A DNA stretch of 29,611 nucleotides from DASSWG01 sp035705295 (GTDB lineage: Bacteria > Bacteroidota > Bacteroidia > Flavobacteriales > Flavobacteriaceae), in contig DASSWG010000027.1 of assembly GCA_035705295.1 (NCBI GenBank), positions 1-29,611 on the forward strand, in the 5' to 3' direction. The notes below the pieces were generated by a model that saw only the letters and a program-made list of their open reading frames with translations, searched no databases and was not told the DNA's origin. The translations under genes and the position numbers were made by a program. Shown here piece by piece: positions 22,539-29,611 of this stretch (positions are counted from its first letter, which is position 1; each line of letters opens with the position of its first letter).

Positions 22539-23279
22539 TTATTGTTCCTGCACTTTTTCGTTCAAACGCTCCAATTCACGGCGTTCTTTCAATAATTTTT
22601 TTAGGGATTTTCCGTATTTCGATTTTTTCACTTCTTTGGTGAGCGAATTATAAATGGTGTCCAAATAGTTGATGTTGGCGTCGTAAACTTCTGAAATGGC
22701 CAAAAATGGGGCGATTTCCATGTTTTTGTGGTTGATGGCAAAATTCACGGTGTACAAATATTTCGCACGTAACAACTGGTCGTAACGTTGGTCGATTTTT
22801 AGCAGGGCTTTCTGATCGTCGGTTTTTCCGGCTTCAAAACTTTTCTGCAGCAAATCCAAGTTCCGCTCGTCGTATTTTTTGATCATTTCCAAATATTTCT
22901 CCAGTGCGTCGTGGTTTTTGGAACCGGTGACCACTGCTTTTTTTGGAAATGTTCTCAAATTTCCTTGAATGCCCATTTCGCCTTTTTCAGCAAAAAATTT
23001 AATGATGTCGTCATTTTTGTCCCCGCCTTTTCTGTTCAAATAAAGGAATAAAAGTTGTGGACTTTCCAAATAGGTGTGAAATTGAAAATTCGGATTGCCA
23101 TCAATTTTGAGCGAATCCAAGTTGACGATCAGGGTGTCGTCTTCAATTTTTTGCAGAAAAAGCTCCCCTTTTTTCAACCCCTCTATTTTTCCGATAATGT
23201 GCAGGTTACTTTCTTTCTCTTTGGAACAAGCGAAGAGGAGGGAAGCGGACAACAATAAAATCAACAAATTTTTCATCAT
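22539..23279 (-). CDS. DUF4369-domain lipoprotein
   Basis: 246 residues. A lipoprotein signal peptide ends in LLFAC with Cys18 as the lipidated residue. The residues after it (SKEKES) are charged, somewhat like surface-export signals in Bacteroidota. Residues about 27-115 match DUF4369 (IIGKIEGLKKGELFLQKIED and following). In many relatives this domain precedes a thioredoxin domain, but here the rest is a helical, charged segment (about 120-246) with no CxxC. It is the last gene of a probable operon, 28 nt after the DUF819 gene. The function is unknown. A second ATG three bases later is an equally good start. Confidence 0.8.
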   Translation of the reverse strand: MMKNLLILLLSASLLFACSKEKESNLHIIGKIEGLKKGELFLQKIEDDTLIVNLDSLKIDGNPNFQFHTYLESPQLLFLYLNRKGGDKNDDIIKFFAEKGEMGIQGNLRTFPKKAVVTGSKNHDALEKYLEMIKKYDERNLDLLQKSFEAGKTDDQKALLKIDQRYDQLLRAKYLYTVNFAINHKNMEIAPFLAISEVYDANINYLDTIYNSLTKEVKKSKYGKSLKKLLKERRELERLNEKVQEQ

Positions 23280-23307
23280 CGTTTTTTTAGAAATAATTCA
23301 TCACTTT

Positions 23308-24573
23308 TTAAGCCGGAACAGCCAATTGCATCAAAATGGTACACAAAATGGCGCCATAAGTGCCGACAACATAACCAAAAACGGCCAACAAAACCCCAAC
23401 CGTGGCCAATGACGGATGAAATGCCGCGGCAACAACCGGGGCCGAAGCAGCGCCACCAACGTTTGCTTGGCTTCCGACGGCCAAAAAGAAATAAGGCGCT
23501 TTGATCAATTTTGCGACGCCGATGAGTAGGATTGCGTGAATTGAAATCCAGATGAGTCCAATGCCAATTAATCCGGGGTTGTCAAAAACCATGGTCAAAT
23601 CCATTTTCATCCCGATGGTGGCTACCAAAATATAAATGAAAATGCTTCCCAATTTACTGGCACCTGCACCTTCGTATTGTTTTGCTTTTGTAAACGACAA
23701 TATAATTCCGATCAGCGTGGCAATGGTGATCATCCAGAAAAATTTTGACGTGAACGAAGACAAAGCGGAAGAAGTATCACTGAAAATCTCAAAATTACCG
23801 GAGAGATACGATGAGATCAAGCCGGCGCCCCAATGGGAAATTCCCACCGCGCCAAAAGCGAAAGCCAACATGATCATAAAATCGCCAAGGGAAGGAACTC
23901 TGGTAACGCTCAACGCATAATCCGATACTTTGTTTTTTAATTTGACAATGGCACTGGAGTCGGCTTTTAACCATTTATCGATTTGTTTTTCTTTTCCAAT
24001 TCCCATCAAAAGGATGGCCATCCACAAATTTGCGACCACAATATCCACCAATACCATTCCGCCGTATTTTTCAGGATTGTAATCATAAATTTCCAACATT
24101 GCTGCTTGGTTGGCCCCGCCACCGATCCAACTGCCCGCGAGGGTGGAAAGCCCGCGCCAAATTGCGTCTGGGCCTGCGCCGTTCAAAGTTTCGGGCGAAA
24201 TGACCGACATGATCAAAATTGCGATCGGGCCACCGATTATTATCCCGAGGGTTCCCGTCAAAAACATGATCAAGGCTTTTGGCCCCAAATTGAAAACTGC
24301 TTTTAGATCGATGCTCAAGGTCATCAAGACCAAGGCGGCCGGCAACAAATAGCGGCTTGCCATGTAGTACAATTTGGTGTGTTCGGCACTAATGATGCCC
24401 AGCGAATTAAAAATTGCAGGAATCAAGTAGCACATTAAAAGGGCGGGCACCACTTTGTAAAACTTGCTCCAAAATCCGGTTTTTTGAGAAGAGGTGTAGA
24501 AAACAATTCCAAGGGCGGCCATTAAAAGTCCAAAAACAATGGTATCGTCGGTGAAATAAGGTAATTTTTCCAT
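23308..24573 (-). CDS. DUF819 family membrane protein (YjcL-like)
   Basis: 421 residues, very hydrophobic, with about eleven or twelve membrane helices, starting MEKLPYFTDDTIVFGLLMAA. Conserved features of DUF819 include GTLAGSWIGGGANQAAM-type Gly-rich helices (here STLAGSWIGGGANQAAML, about 155-172) and the C-terminal AVGSQANVGGAASAPVVAAA (about 372-391). These two Gly/Asn-rich stretches resemble the inverted-repeat substrate sites of secondary carriers. The substrate is unknown. An upstream ATG at 24597 adds eight unlikely residues, so 24573 is preferred. It lies between the HAD gene (50 nt) and the lipoprotein gene (28 nt). Confidence 0.85.
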   Translation of the reverse strand: MEKLPYFTDDTIVFGLLMAALGIVFYTSSQKTGFWSKFYKVVPALLMCYLIPAIFNSLGIISAEHTKLYYMASRYLLPAALVLMTLSIDLKAVFNLGPKALIMFLTGTLGIIIGGPIAILIMSVISPETLNGAGPDAIWRGLSTLAGSWIGGGANQAAMLEIYDYNPEKYGGMVLVDIVVANLWMAILLMGIGKEKQIDKWLKADSSAIVKLKNKVSDYALSVTRVPSLGDFMIMLAFAFGAVGISHWGAGLISSYLSGNFEIFSDTSSALSSFTSKFFWMITIATLIGIILSFTKAKQYEGAGASKLGSIFIYILVATIGMKMDLTMVFDNPGLIGIGLIWISIHAILLIGVAKLIKAPYFFLAVGSQANVGGAASAPVVAAAFHPSLATVGVLLAVFGYVVGTYGAILCTILMQLAVPA

Positions 24574-24623
24574 GTATAAATTGGTTTTGACAAACATAAG
24601 GTTTTTTGGGAATTTGGCAATTG

Positions 24624-25439
24624 TTATCCCTGTGAGGGAAAAAGCCCCTCCAAGGTTTTTGCGACCCCGTCGTTTTTGCTGGAATCCGCTACGTGGTGGG
24701 CAATTTCCAACACTTCGGATTTTGCGTTTTCCACGGCAATGCCTTTTCCCACGGCTTGCAGCATTTCAATATCGTTGTAATTGTCGCCAAAAGCCACACA
24801 ATTTTCCAATCGGTTTTGAAAGTGGTTTTTCAACAAATAATTGATGGAGGTGAGCTTGGAAATTTGTTTGTGCGCAATTTCGATATAGGTGGGTTTTGAG
24901 CGGTACAAATGCACCGCATCACCGTGATTGGTTTTCAAAAAATCATAAATCCGGTCGATTTCAACTTGTTCGCCCATACACATAATTTTGTGCGCACTTT
25001 TGTTTTCAACCCGCCATCGCTCAATTATGGTTTCGATCGGGGAAACTTTTGGGCAGACTTTGGTGTTGTTTTCTTCTCGTTTTGCCCAAAAATCATATTC
25101 GGGAACATACCATTCGTCTTCGTGGTACAAACTTAAATGCACCTTCTTTTCCACATTGAATTTTGCCAAAGCTTCAATGAATTCCAGCGGAATACAGGTG
25201 GAATGTACGGTTTTTCCGTCGATCAAAATCAACCCGCCGTTGTAGCAAATGATCGGTTGGTTTTCAATGCCCAATTCTTTTTGAAGGTGGCGCATTGCTG
25301 CGGGCATTCGAGAAGAAATCAGTACCACCGGAACATCTTTTTTGATGCGTTTGATCACTTTAATGGTGGCTGCGGACAATTCCCTTTCGGCGTTCAGAAG
25401 CGTTCCGTCAATGTCGGAAAACACCAGTTGATGTTCCAT
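24624..25439 (-). CDS. Cof-type HAD-IIB phosphatase
   Basis: 271 residues. Motif I is FSDIDGTLL, with nucleophile Asp9 and acid/base Asp11. Motif II is VVLISSRMP (about 38-46), motif III is the Lys region near 195, and motif IV is FGDNYNDIEML (about 219-229). The C2B cap lies between motifs II and III. Members dephosphorylate sugar phosphates, flavin precursors or pyridoxal phosphate; the substrate cannot be read from sequence. It is probably the first gene of the operon HAD-DUF819-DUF4369 and diverges from the S1/P1 nuclease gene. Confidence 0.9.
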   Translation of the reverse strand: MEHQLVFSDIDGTLLNAERELSAATIKVIKRIKKDVPVVLISSRMPAAMRHLQKELGIENQPIICYNGGLILIDGKTVHSTCIPLEFIEALAKFNVEKKVHLSLYHEDEWYVPEYDFWAKREENNTKVCPKVSPIETIIERWRVENKSAHKIMCMGEQVEIDRIYDFLKTNHGDAVHLYRSKPTYIEIAHKQISKLTSINYLLKNHFQNRLENCVAFGDNYNDIEMLQAVGKGIAVENAKSEVLEIAHHVADSSKNDGVAKTLEGLFPSQG

Positions 25440-25464
25440 AAAACTGATTTTTATTAGAAAAACG

Positions 25465-25494
25465 CAAAGATAATCGATTCCAGACTTCTTGAAA
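25465..25494 (-). promoter_or_regulatory. Probable promoter of the HAD-DUF819-DUF4369 operon
   Basis: Minus strand TTTC (25494 to 25491), 18 nt, TATCTTTG (25472 to 25465), 25 nt before the start at 25439. Confidence 0.55.
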
Positions 25495-25502
25495 ATTTAA
25501 TC

Positions 25503-25531
25503 TTTGACTAATGTTGGGTTGTTTATCTTTG
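25503..25531 (+). promoter_or_regulatory. Promoter of the S1/P1 nuclease gene
   Basis: TTTG at 25503-25506, 17 nt, TATCTTTG at 25524-25531: a full consensus match. It shows that the upstream ATG at 25511 cannot be the start, because it lies between the two promoter boxes. Confidence 0.7.
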
Positions 25532-25549
25532 TGGAAAGAATCGAAATCC

Positions 25550-26326
25550 ATGAAAACATTTTTTTTTAGTTGCTTGTTTTTTTTTAGCTTTTCTTTATTC
25601 GCTTCGGAAAATGAATGGGGAAAAACCGGTCACCGAACCACGGGAGAAATCGCGGAAAGCTATTTGAGCAAACATGCCAAAAAACAAATCGACCAATTGC
25701 TCAATGGTGATGGTTTGGCGCTGGTTTCTACTTTTGGCGACGAAATTAAAAGCGATCCCCGCTATCGGAAATATTCGCCTTGGCACTATGTGAACATTCC
25801 TTTTGGCAAAACCTATGCGGAAATCAAGAAAAACCCCAAAGGCGATTTGATTACAGGAATAAGAACTTGTATCGCCGTGTTGAAAAATGAAAATTCTTCG
25901 CGTGAAGAAAAAATTTTTCACCTAAAAATGTTGGTGCATTTTATGGGCGACTTGCACCAACCCATGCATTTTGGGTTGGAAAAAGACAAGGGAGGAAACG
26001 ATTTTCAGGTGCGTTGGTTCAATGAAGGTTCCAACTTGCACCGGGTGTGGGATTCCGATATGATCAATAATTACAAAATGAGCTATTCGGAATTGGCGCA
26101 AAACCAAGCGGAATTATCCAAAAACCAATTGGAAGAAATGCGTTCCGGCTCGTTGATGGATTGGGCCAAAGAATCACACCAATTGGCGGAAAAAATTTAT
26201 GGTTCCGTCAATATAGGCGACAAATTGGGCTATCGATATATGTACAAATGGTTTCCGACGGTTCGTGAACAATTGCAAAAAGGAGGCGTTCGGCTTGCCA
26301 AAATCTTGAACGAAATTTTTGAATAA
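25550..26326 (+). CDS. Secreted S1/P1-type zinc nuclease
   Basis: 258 residues with a Phe-rich signal peptide (1-18). All nine zinc ligands of the S1/P1 family are in place: Trp23 and His28 (WGKTGH), Asp64 (FGDE), His79 (PWHY), His130, Asp134 and His140 (VHFMGDLHQPMH), and His164 and Asp168 (NLHRVWDSD). These form the trinuclear zinc site that cleaves single-stranded DNA and RNA and removes 3'-phosphates. It probably acts in the periplasm or outside the cell, in nucleotide scavenging. Trp23 coordinates zinc through its N-terminal amine in known structures. Here three or four residues separate it from the likely signal-peptidase site. Confidence 0.93.
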   Translation: MKTFFFSCLFFFSFSLFASENEWGKTGHRTTGEIAESYLSKHAKKQIDQLLNGDGLALVSTFGDEIKSDPRYRKYSPWHYVNIPFGKTYAEIKKNPKGDLITGIRTCIAVLKNENSSREEKIFHLKMLVHFMGDLHQPMHFGLEKDKGGNDFQVRWFNEGSNLHRVWDSDMINNYKMSYSELAQNQAELSKNQLEEMRSGSLMDWAKESHQLAEKIYGSVNIGDKLGYRYMYKWFPTVREQLQKGGVRLAKILNEIFE

Positions 26327-26334
26327 ACGAACTT

Positions 26335-26367
26335 TTTACAAATTTTCGTTTGAAAATAATTTGTAAA
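26335..26367. repeat. Perfect 10-bp inverted repeat before the MtfA-like gene
   Basis: TTTACAAATT (26335-26344) and AATTTGTAAA (26358-26367) with a 13-nt spacer, between the nuclease stop and the MtfA-like start. It is AT-only apart from one G/C pair and lacks a T-run. It could be an operator or a weak terminator. Confidence 0.55.
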
Positions 26368-26391
26368 TTCGATTCCAATTTCGCGCCCTAA

Positions 26392-27198
26392 ATGCTGTTA
26401 GCCTATCTTTTGGCCATTGCCCTGATTTTGATCATCGGTTTTTTCTCGCTTAAAACCTTGGATTTTTTATACGTGATGGCGTTCAACCGCCCACTTTATG
26501 TGCATTTTTATTTTAAAACCCATAAAATTTCAAAATCCGAAGAAGATTTTCTGAAGAAAAATTTTCCGTTTTACAACAAACTTTCCAAAAGGCAACAGCG
26601 ATTTTTTCAGCACCGACTGGTGGATTTTATCGAAGACAAAGATTTTGAAGGCCGAGATGAAATGGAAATCACCCAAGAAGTGAAATTGTTGATCGGGGCC
26701 ACGGCCGTGATGTTGACTTTTGGAATGCGGAATTTTTACCTCGGCATTTTGCAAAAAATAATTGTGTACCCCCATAGCTTTTATTCCAACACCAGCGGCC
26801 ACGAGCATAAAGGCGAGTTCAATCCGTTGATGAAAGTGTTGGTGCTTTCTTGGGAAGATTTCCAACAAGGTTTTGCCGATGAAAGGGACAATTTGAATTT
26901 GGGAATTCACGAATTCACACACGTTTTGCAAATGAACAGCAAAAAGTTTCGGAGCGTGGGCGCCTCTATTTTTTTGGACGCCAACCGGCAATTGGAAGAT
27001 TTTTTGAAAGAAAAAGAAATGCGCCAAAAACTATTGGATTCACATTATTTTAGAAACTATGCCTACACCAACCAGTTTGAATTTTTGGCGGTTTTGGTGG
27101 AATATTTCATTGAATCGCCGGAAGAATTTCGGGAAAAATTCCCGAAATTTTATTTCAAAATCCGTGAAATGTTGAATTTCAATTTCGCGGGCTATTGA
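26392..27198 (+). CDS. MtfA-like zinc metallopeptidase, membrane-anchored
   Basis: 268 residues. An N-terminal transmembrane helix (2-19) precedes a Zn-peptidase domain of the MtfA/PF06167 family. The zinc motif is HEFTH (His173, Glu174, His177), and Glu230 in QFEFLAVLVEYF is the likely third ligand. E. coli MtfA is a soluble peptidase that binds the repressor Mlc and so affects glucose uptake. This version has a membrane anchor, and no Mlc homologue is seen here, so its target is unknown. Its stop codon directly abuts that of ypdA from the other strand. Confidence 0.88.
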   Translation: MLLAYLLAIALILIIGFFSLKTLDFLYVMAFNRPLYVHFYFKTHKISKSEEDFLKKNFPFYNKLSKRQQRFFQHRLVDFIEDKDFEGRDEMEITQEVKLLIGATAVMLTFGMRNFYLGILQKIIVYPHSFYSNTSGHEHKGEFNPLMKVLVLSWEDFQQGFADERDNLNLGIHEFTHVLQMNSKKFRSVGASIFLDANRQLEDFLKEKEMRQKLLDSHYFRNYAYTNQFEFLAVLVEYFIESPEEFREKFPKFYFKIREMLNFNFAGY

Positions 27199-28179
27199 TC
27201 AATTTGCGATCGCTTCCATGATCATTTTTGCATGGATCCGCGAATTTTCGATGAACCATTTGTGGGTTTCTACGCCACCACAAATCACCCCTGCCAAATA
27301 AATTCCCGCTTGGTTGCTTTCCATGGTTTGCGGATCGTGTTCAGGAACCTTTTTTCCATCTTTTGAAAGTCGGATGCCCATATTTTCCAGAAATTCAAAA
27401 TTGGGACGATAACCCGTCAATGCCAGTACAAAATCGTTTTTCAAGGTTTTTAGTTTTCCGTTTTTATCGATAATTTCCACCTCGTTTTCACGGATTTCCT
27501 TGATTTCTGAATTAAAATAAGCCGTGATGCTCCCTTCGGAAATTCGGTTTTCAATATCGGGTTTCACCCAGTATTTCACGCGTTCACCGATGCTTTTTCC
27601 ACGAACAATCATACTCACCTCGCCCCCTTTTCGATAAATTTCCAAGGCCGCATCGACCGCCGAATTGCTGGCGCCCACAACGATCGTTTTTTGCCCGGCG
27701 AAATAATGAGGGTCTTGGTAATAATGAAAAACTTTCGGCAATTCTTCTCCGGGGACGTTCAAATAGTTCGGAATGTCGTAAAAACCGGTCGCGACAACGA
27801 TATTTTTCGTGAAATACGTTTTCTTGGAAGTCGTGACTTTGTAATGAGAATTTTCTTTTTCGACTTGTTCCACTTTTTCAAATAAATTGATGTTCAGCTT
27901 ATTGGAAACAGCGATGCGTCGATAATATTCCAAGGCTTCGGCTTTGACGGGTTTGGCGTTGTTGCTAATGAACGGAATGTCATCGATTTCCAGTTTTTCG
28001 GAAGTGGAAAAAAACCGCATATTGGTCGGGTAGTGGTACAGTGAATTGACCAAAGGCCCCTTTTCAACAGCTATGTAAGCAAAATTTTTCTTTTTCGCTT
28101 CCAGCGCACAGGCGATACCGATCGGGCCGGCGCCGATGATGAGCACGTCCAGTATTTTTTCGGGATTAGGAATTGGCAA
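27199..28179 (-). CDS. ypdA: YpdA-family bacillithiol disulfide reductase (Bdr)
   Basis: 326 residues of the thioredoxin-reductase-like flavoprotein fold. FAD-binding GAGPIGIACALEA (16-28), NADPH-binding VVGASNSAVDAALE (about 171-184), and the C-terminal IYLAGVICGGVETHKWFIEN with the conserved cysteine near residue 300 are typical of YpdA. YpdA reduces oxidised bacillithiol with NADPH. The CxxC of thioredoxin reductase is absent, as expected. bshB1 at 10995 supports bacillithiol use by this organism. The start overlaps the end of rpe by 14 nt, so the two are likely co-transcribed. The start codon could be a little further in, but the GxGxxG fold begins at residue 12, leaving little room. Confidence 0.9.
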   Translation of the reverse strand: MPIPNPEKILDVLIIGAGPIGIACALEAKKKNFAYIAVEKGPLVNSLYHYPTNMRFFSTSEKLEIDDIPFISNNAKPVKAEALEYYRRIAVSNKLNINLFEKVEQVEKENSHYKVTTSKKTYFTKNIVVATGFYDIPNYLNVPGEELPKVFHYYQDPHYFAGQKTIVVGASNSAVDAALEIYRKGGEVSMIVRGKSIGERVKYWVKPDIENRISEGSITAYFNSEIKEIRENEVEIIDKNGKLKTLKNDFVLALTGYRPNFEFLENMGIRLSKDGKKVPEHDPQTMESNQAGIYLAGVICGGVETHKWFIENSRIHAKMIMEAIAN

Positions 28180-28825
28180 TTGCTTTCAGTTCTTTGATGG
28201 TTTCCGCCGGGTCGGCCGATTTGAACACAAAACTTCCGGCCACCAACACATCTGCCCCTGCTTCAACCAGTTGTTTGGCATTTTCGTCGGTAACGCCGCC
28301 ATCGATTTCAATTTGGGTGAGCGCGTTGTTGTCCAAAATAATCTCTTTCAATTGATGGATTTTTTTGTAGGTGTTTTCAATAAAACTTTGTCCGCCAAAA
28401 CCAGGGTTCACGCTCATCAACAACACCAAATCGATGTCGTTGATCACATCTTCGAGCAAACTCACGTTGGTGTGCGGGTTCAGCGCCACGCCGGTGCGCA
28501 TCCCCGCAGCTTTGATCGCTTCCAGAGTTCGGTGCAAATGTGTACAAGCCTCGTAATGAACCGTGAGAATATCTGCTCCCAAATCGGCAAAAGTTTGAAT
28601 GTAACGGTCCGGTTCGACAATCATCAAATGCACGTCGATCACTTTACCGGCATATTTGTTAATAGCTTGCAAAACCGGCATTCCGAAGGAAATGTTCGGC
28701 ACAAAAACGCCGTCCATAATATCGATATGGAACCAATCGGCATCGCTTTCGTTGATCATTTCCACATCGCGTTGCAGGTTGGCAAAATCGGCCGCCAAAA
28801 TCGAAGGTGCAATTAATTTGTCCAT
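28166..28825 (-). CDS. rpe: Ribulose-phosphate 3-epimerase
   Basis: 219 residues, the usual length. LIAPSILAADFANL (4-17), HIDIMDGVFVPNISFG (about 33-48), VHLMI, LMSVNPGFGGQSF, and IDGGV supply the TIM-barrel active site with its two catalytic aspartates and metal-binding histidines. It interconverts ribulose 5-phosphate and xylulose 5-phosphate in the pentose phosphate pathway. The reading frame is open from 28885, but a -7 promoter box lies between 28847 and 28854, so the ATG at 28825 is the real start. Confidence 0.95.
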   Translation of the reverse strand: MDKLIAPSILAADFANLQRDVEMINESDADWFHIDIMDGVFVPNISFGMPVLQAINKYAGKVIDVHLMIVEPDRYIQTFADLGADILTVHYEACTHLHRTLEAIKAAGMRTGVALNPHTNVSLLEDVINDIDLVLLMSVNPGFGGQSFIENTYKKIHQLKEIILDNNALTQIEIDGGVTDENAKQLVEAGADVLVAGSFVFKSADPAETIKELKAIANS

Positions 28826-28846
28826 TTTCTTGAGAGGTTGTTTGTG

Positions 28847-28854
28847 CAAAAATA
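28847..28854 (-). promoter_or_regulatory. Probable -7 box of rpe-ypdA
   Basis: Minus strand TATTTTTG (28854 to 28847), exact match to TAnnTTTG, 21 nt before the rpe start. No convincing -33 box is seen at the usual distance. Confidence 0.45.
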
Positions 28855-28883
28855 CGAAAAAACACTTGCCTTTTTCGAAAAAC

Positions 28884-28917
28884 AAAACCCACCAAAATTC
28901 AAATTCTGGTGGGTTTT
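28884..28917 (-). terminator. Rho-independent terminator of rpoD
   Basis: AAAACCCACCA (28884-28894) and TGGTGGGTTTT (28907-28917), an 11-bp perfect stem with a 12-nt loop. On the minus strand it is followed by TTTTGTTTTT. It separates rpoD from rpe. Confidence 0.85.
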
Positions 28918-28953
28918 CAAAATAATATTCTTTGGGTTGAAAGTTTTAAACCA

Positions 28954-29611
28954 TCAACCCAAATAGGTTTTCAAAATTTTGCTGCGAGAAGTGTGTTTCA
29001 ACCTCCGGATGGCTTTCTCTTTGATTTGGCGCACGCGTTCACGTGTCAGGTCGAAAGTTTCGCCAATTTCTTCCAAGGTCATTGGATGTTGTTCTCCCAA
29101 ACCAAAATACAACCGAACCACATCGGCTTCGCGCGGGGTCAAAGTTTCCAATGCGCGTTCAATTTCGGTGCGCAAGGATTCGTGCAACAATTCTTTGTCG
29201 GGATTTGGCGATTCGCCCGAACGCAAAACGTCGTACAAATTGGAATCTTCACCTTCCACCAAAGGTGCGTCCATGGAAACGTGGCGCCCGGAATTTTTCA
29301 TGGATTCTTTCACGTCGGTAATGGTCATGTCCAATTCTTTCGCAATTTCTTCTGCGCTTGGCGGACGTTCGTGCGATTGCTCCAAAAAGGCAAAAGTTTT
29401 GTTGATTTTGTTGATGGAGCCAATTTTGTTCAAGGGCAAACGAACAATTCGCGATTGTTCGGCCAATGCCTGCAAAATCGATTGACGGATCCACCAAACC
29501 GCATATGAAATGAATTTAAAACCACGGGTTTCGTCGAAGCGTTTTGCGGCTTTGATCAAGCCCAAATTTCCTTCGTTGATTAAATCGGGGAGGGTCAATC
29601 CTTGATTTTGA
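28954..29611 (-). CDS. rpoD: RNA polymerase primary sigma factor RpoD (SigA), 3' part
   Basis: The last 219 residues of the housekeeping sigma factor; the start lies beyond the right edge. Region 2 is seen as LTLPDLINEGNLGLIKAAKR, FDETRGFKFISYAVWWIRQS. Region 3 is RIVRLPLNKIGS onward. Region 4.2 is MTLEEIGETFDLTRERVRQI followed by KEKAIRRLKH. The short spacing is that of the roughly 287-residue Bacteroidota RpoD, which lacks the long region 1 of E. coli sigma-70. This factor recognises the TTTG/TAnnTTTG promoters found throughout the window. The TTG at 29598 is an internal leucine codon, not a start. Confidence 0.96.
   Translation of the reverse strand, partial: QNQGLTLPDLINEGNLGLIKAAKRFDETRGFKFISYAVWWIRQSILQALAEQSRIVRLPLNKIGSINKINKTFAFLEQSHERPPSAEEIAKELDMTITDVKESMKNSGRHVSMDAPLVEGEDSNLYDVLRSGESPNPDKELLHESLRTEIERALETLTPREADVVRLYFGLGEQHPMTLEEIGETFDLTRERVRQIKEKAIRRLKHTSRSKILKTYLG

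Noticed and set aside
25511..25549. Upstream ATG for the S1/P1 nuclease
   Set aside because: It lies between the -33 and -7 promoter boxes, so it would not be in the mRNA. The signal peptide begins at 25550.
28826..28885. N-terminal extension of rpe
   Set aside because: It lies across the -7 box and reaches into the terminator loop, and it is absent from the epimerase family.
1..29611. CRISPR array, prophage or integrated element
   Set aside because: No regularly spaced repeats, integrase, transposase or attachment-site duplication was seen. The S74 domain alone does not indicate a phage, because no other phage gene is present.

Overview
The window looks like the chromosome of a member of the Bacteroidota, most likely Flavobacteriaceae. 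It has moderate GC, and genes start without Shine-Dalgarno sequences. Many starts are preceded by the Bacteroidota vegetative promoter (TTTG or TTTC, 16-19 nt, then TAnnTTTG). There is a type IX secretion (T9SS) C-terminal sorting domain and a short Bacteroidota-type RpoD. No phage, integrase, transposase, CRISPR array or rRNA is visible. All functions below come from reading protein motifs and have not been checked by a search.

Layout. At 1-491 the 5' end of recQ (minus) and an APC permease (plus) diverge across a control region holding two nested palindromes. From 1.8 to 6.5 kb lies the most distinctive block: a membrane-spanning TPR/LuxR-type regulator, a small T9SS-sorted protein, and a secreted fibre-like protein with seventeen 17-residue repeats and a self-cleaving S74 chaperone domain. 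From 6.5 to 10.7 kb is an accessory run of redox and small-molecule genes: a BBE-type flavoenzyme, a DUF4242 protein, a broken alpha/beta hydrolase, an OsmC-like protein, a methyltransferase and a PaiB-like FMN protein. It ends at a shared terminator facing tRNA-His. From 10.9 to 14.6 kb (minus) are bshB1, nhaC and a Cys/Met-metabolism PLP enzyme. From 14.8 to 18.1 kb (plus) are a GNAT-like protein, a TlpA-like thioredoxin and lpdA. prfC (minus) and idi (plus) then diverge, and idi is followed by a PTPS-family gene, manA and a small conserved-looking gene. From 22.5 to 25.4 kb (minus) a HAD phosphatase, a DUF819 transporter and a DUF4369 lipoprotein form a probable operon. An S1/P1 nuclease and an MtfA-like peptidase follow on the plus strand. 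The window ends with ypdA, rpe and the 3' part of rpoD on the minus strand.

How the genes connect. bshB1 (bacillithiol synthesis) and ypdA (bacillithiol disulfide reduction) are about 16 kb apart and together imply bacillithiol redox chemistry. ypdA overlaps rpe, a pentose phosphate pathway gene, and that pathway supplies NADPH. The best candidate for a little-described system is the regulator/T9SS/S74 fibre locus. The most unusual non-coding signals are the nested palindromes near 355-473, the direct-repeat-flanked palindrome at 6486-6531, the large imperfect inverted repeat at 22362-22457, and the apparently leaderless prfC/idi promoter pair.
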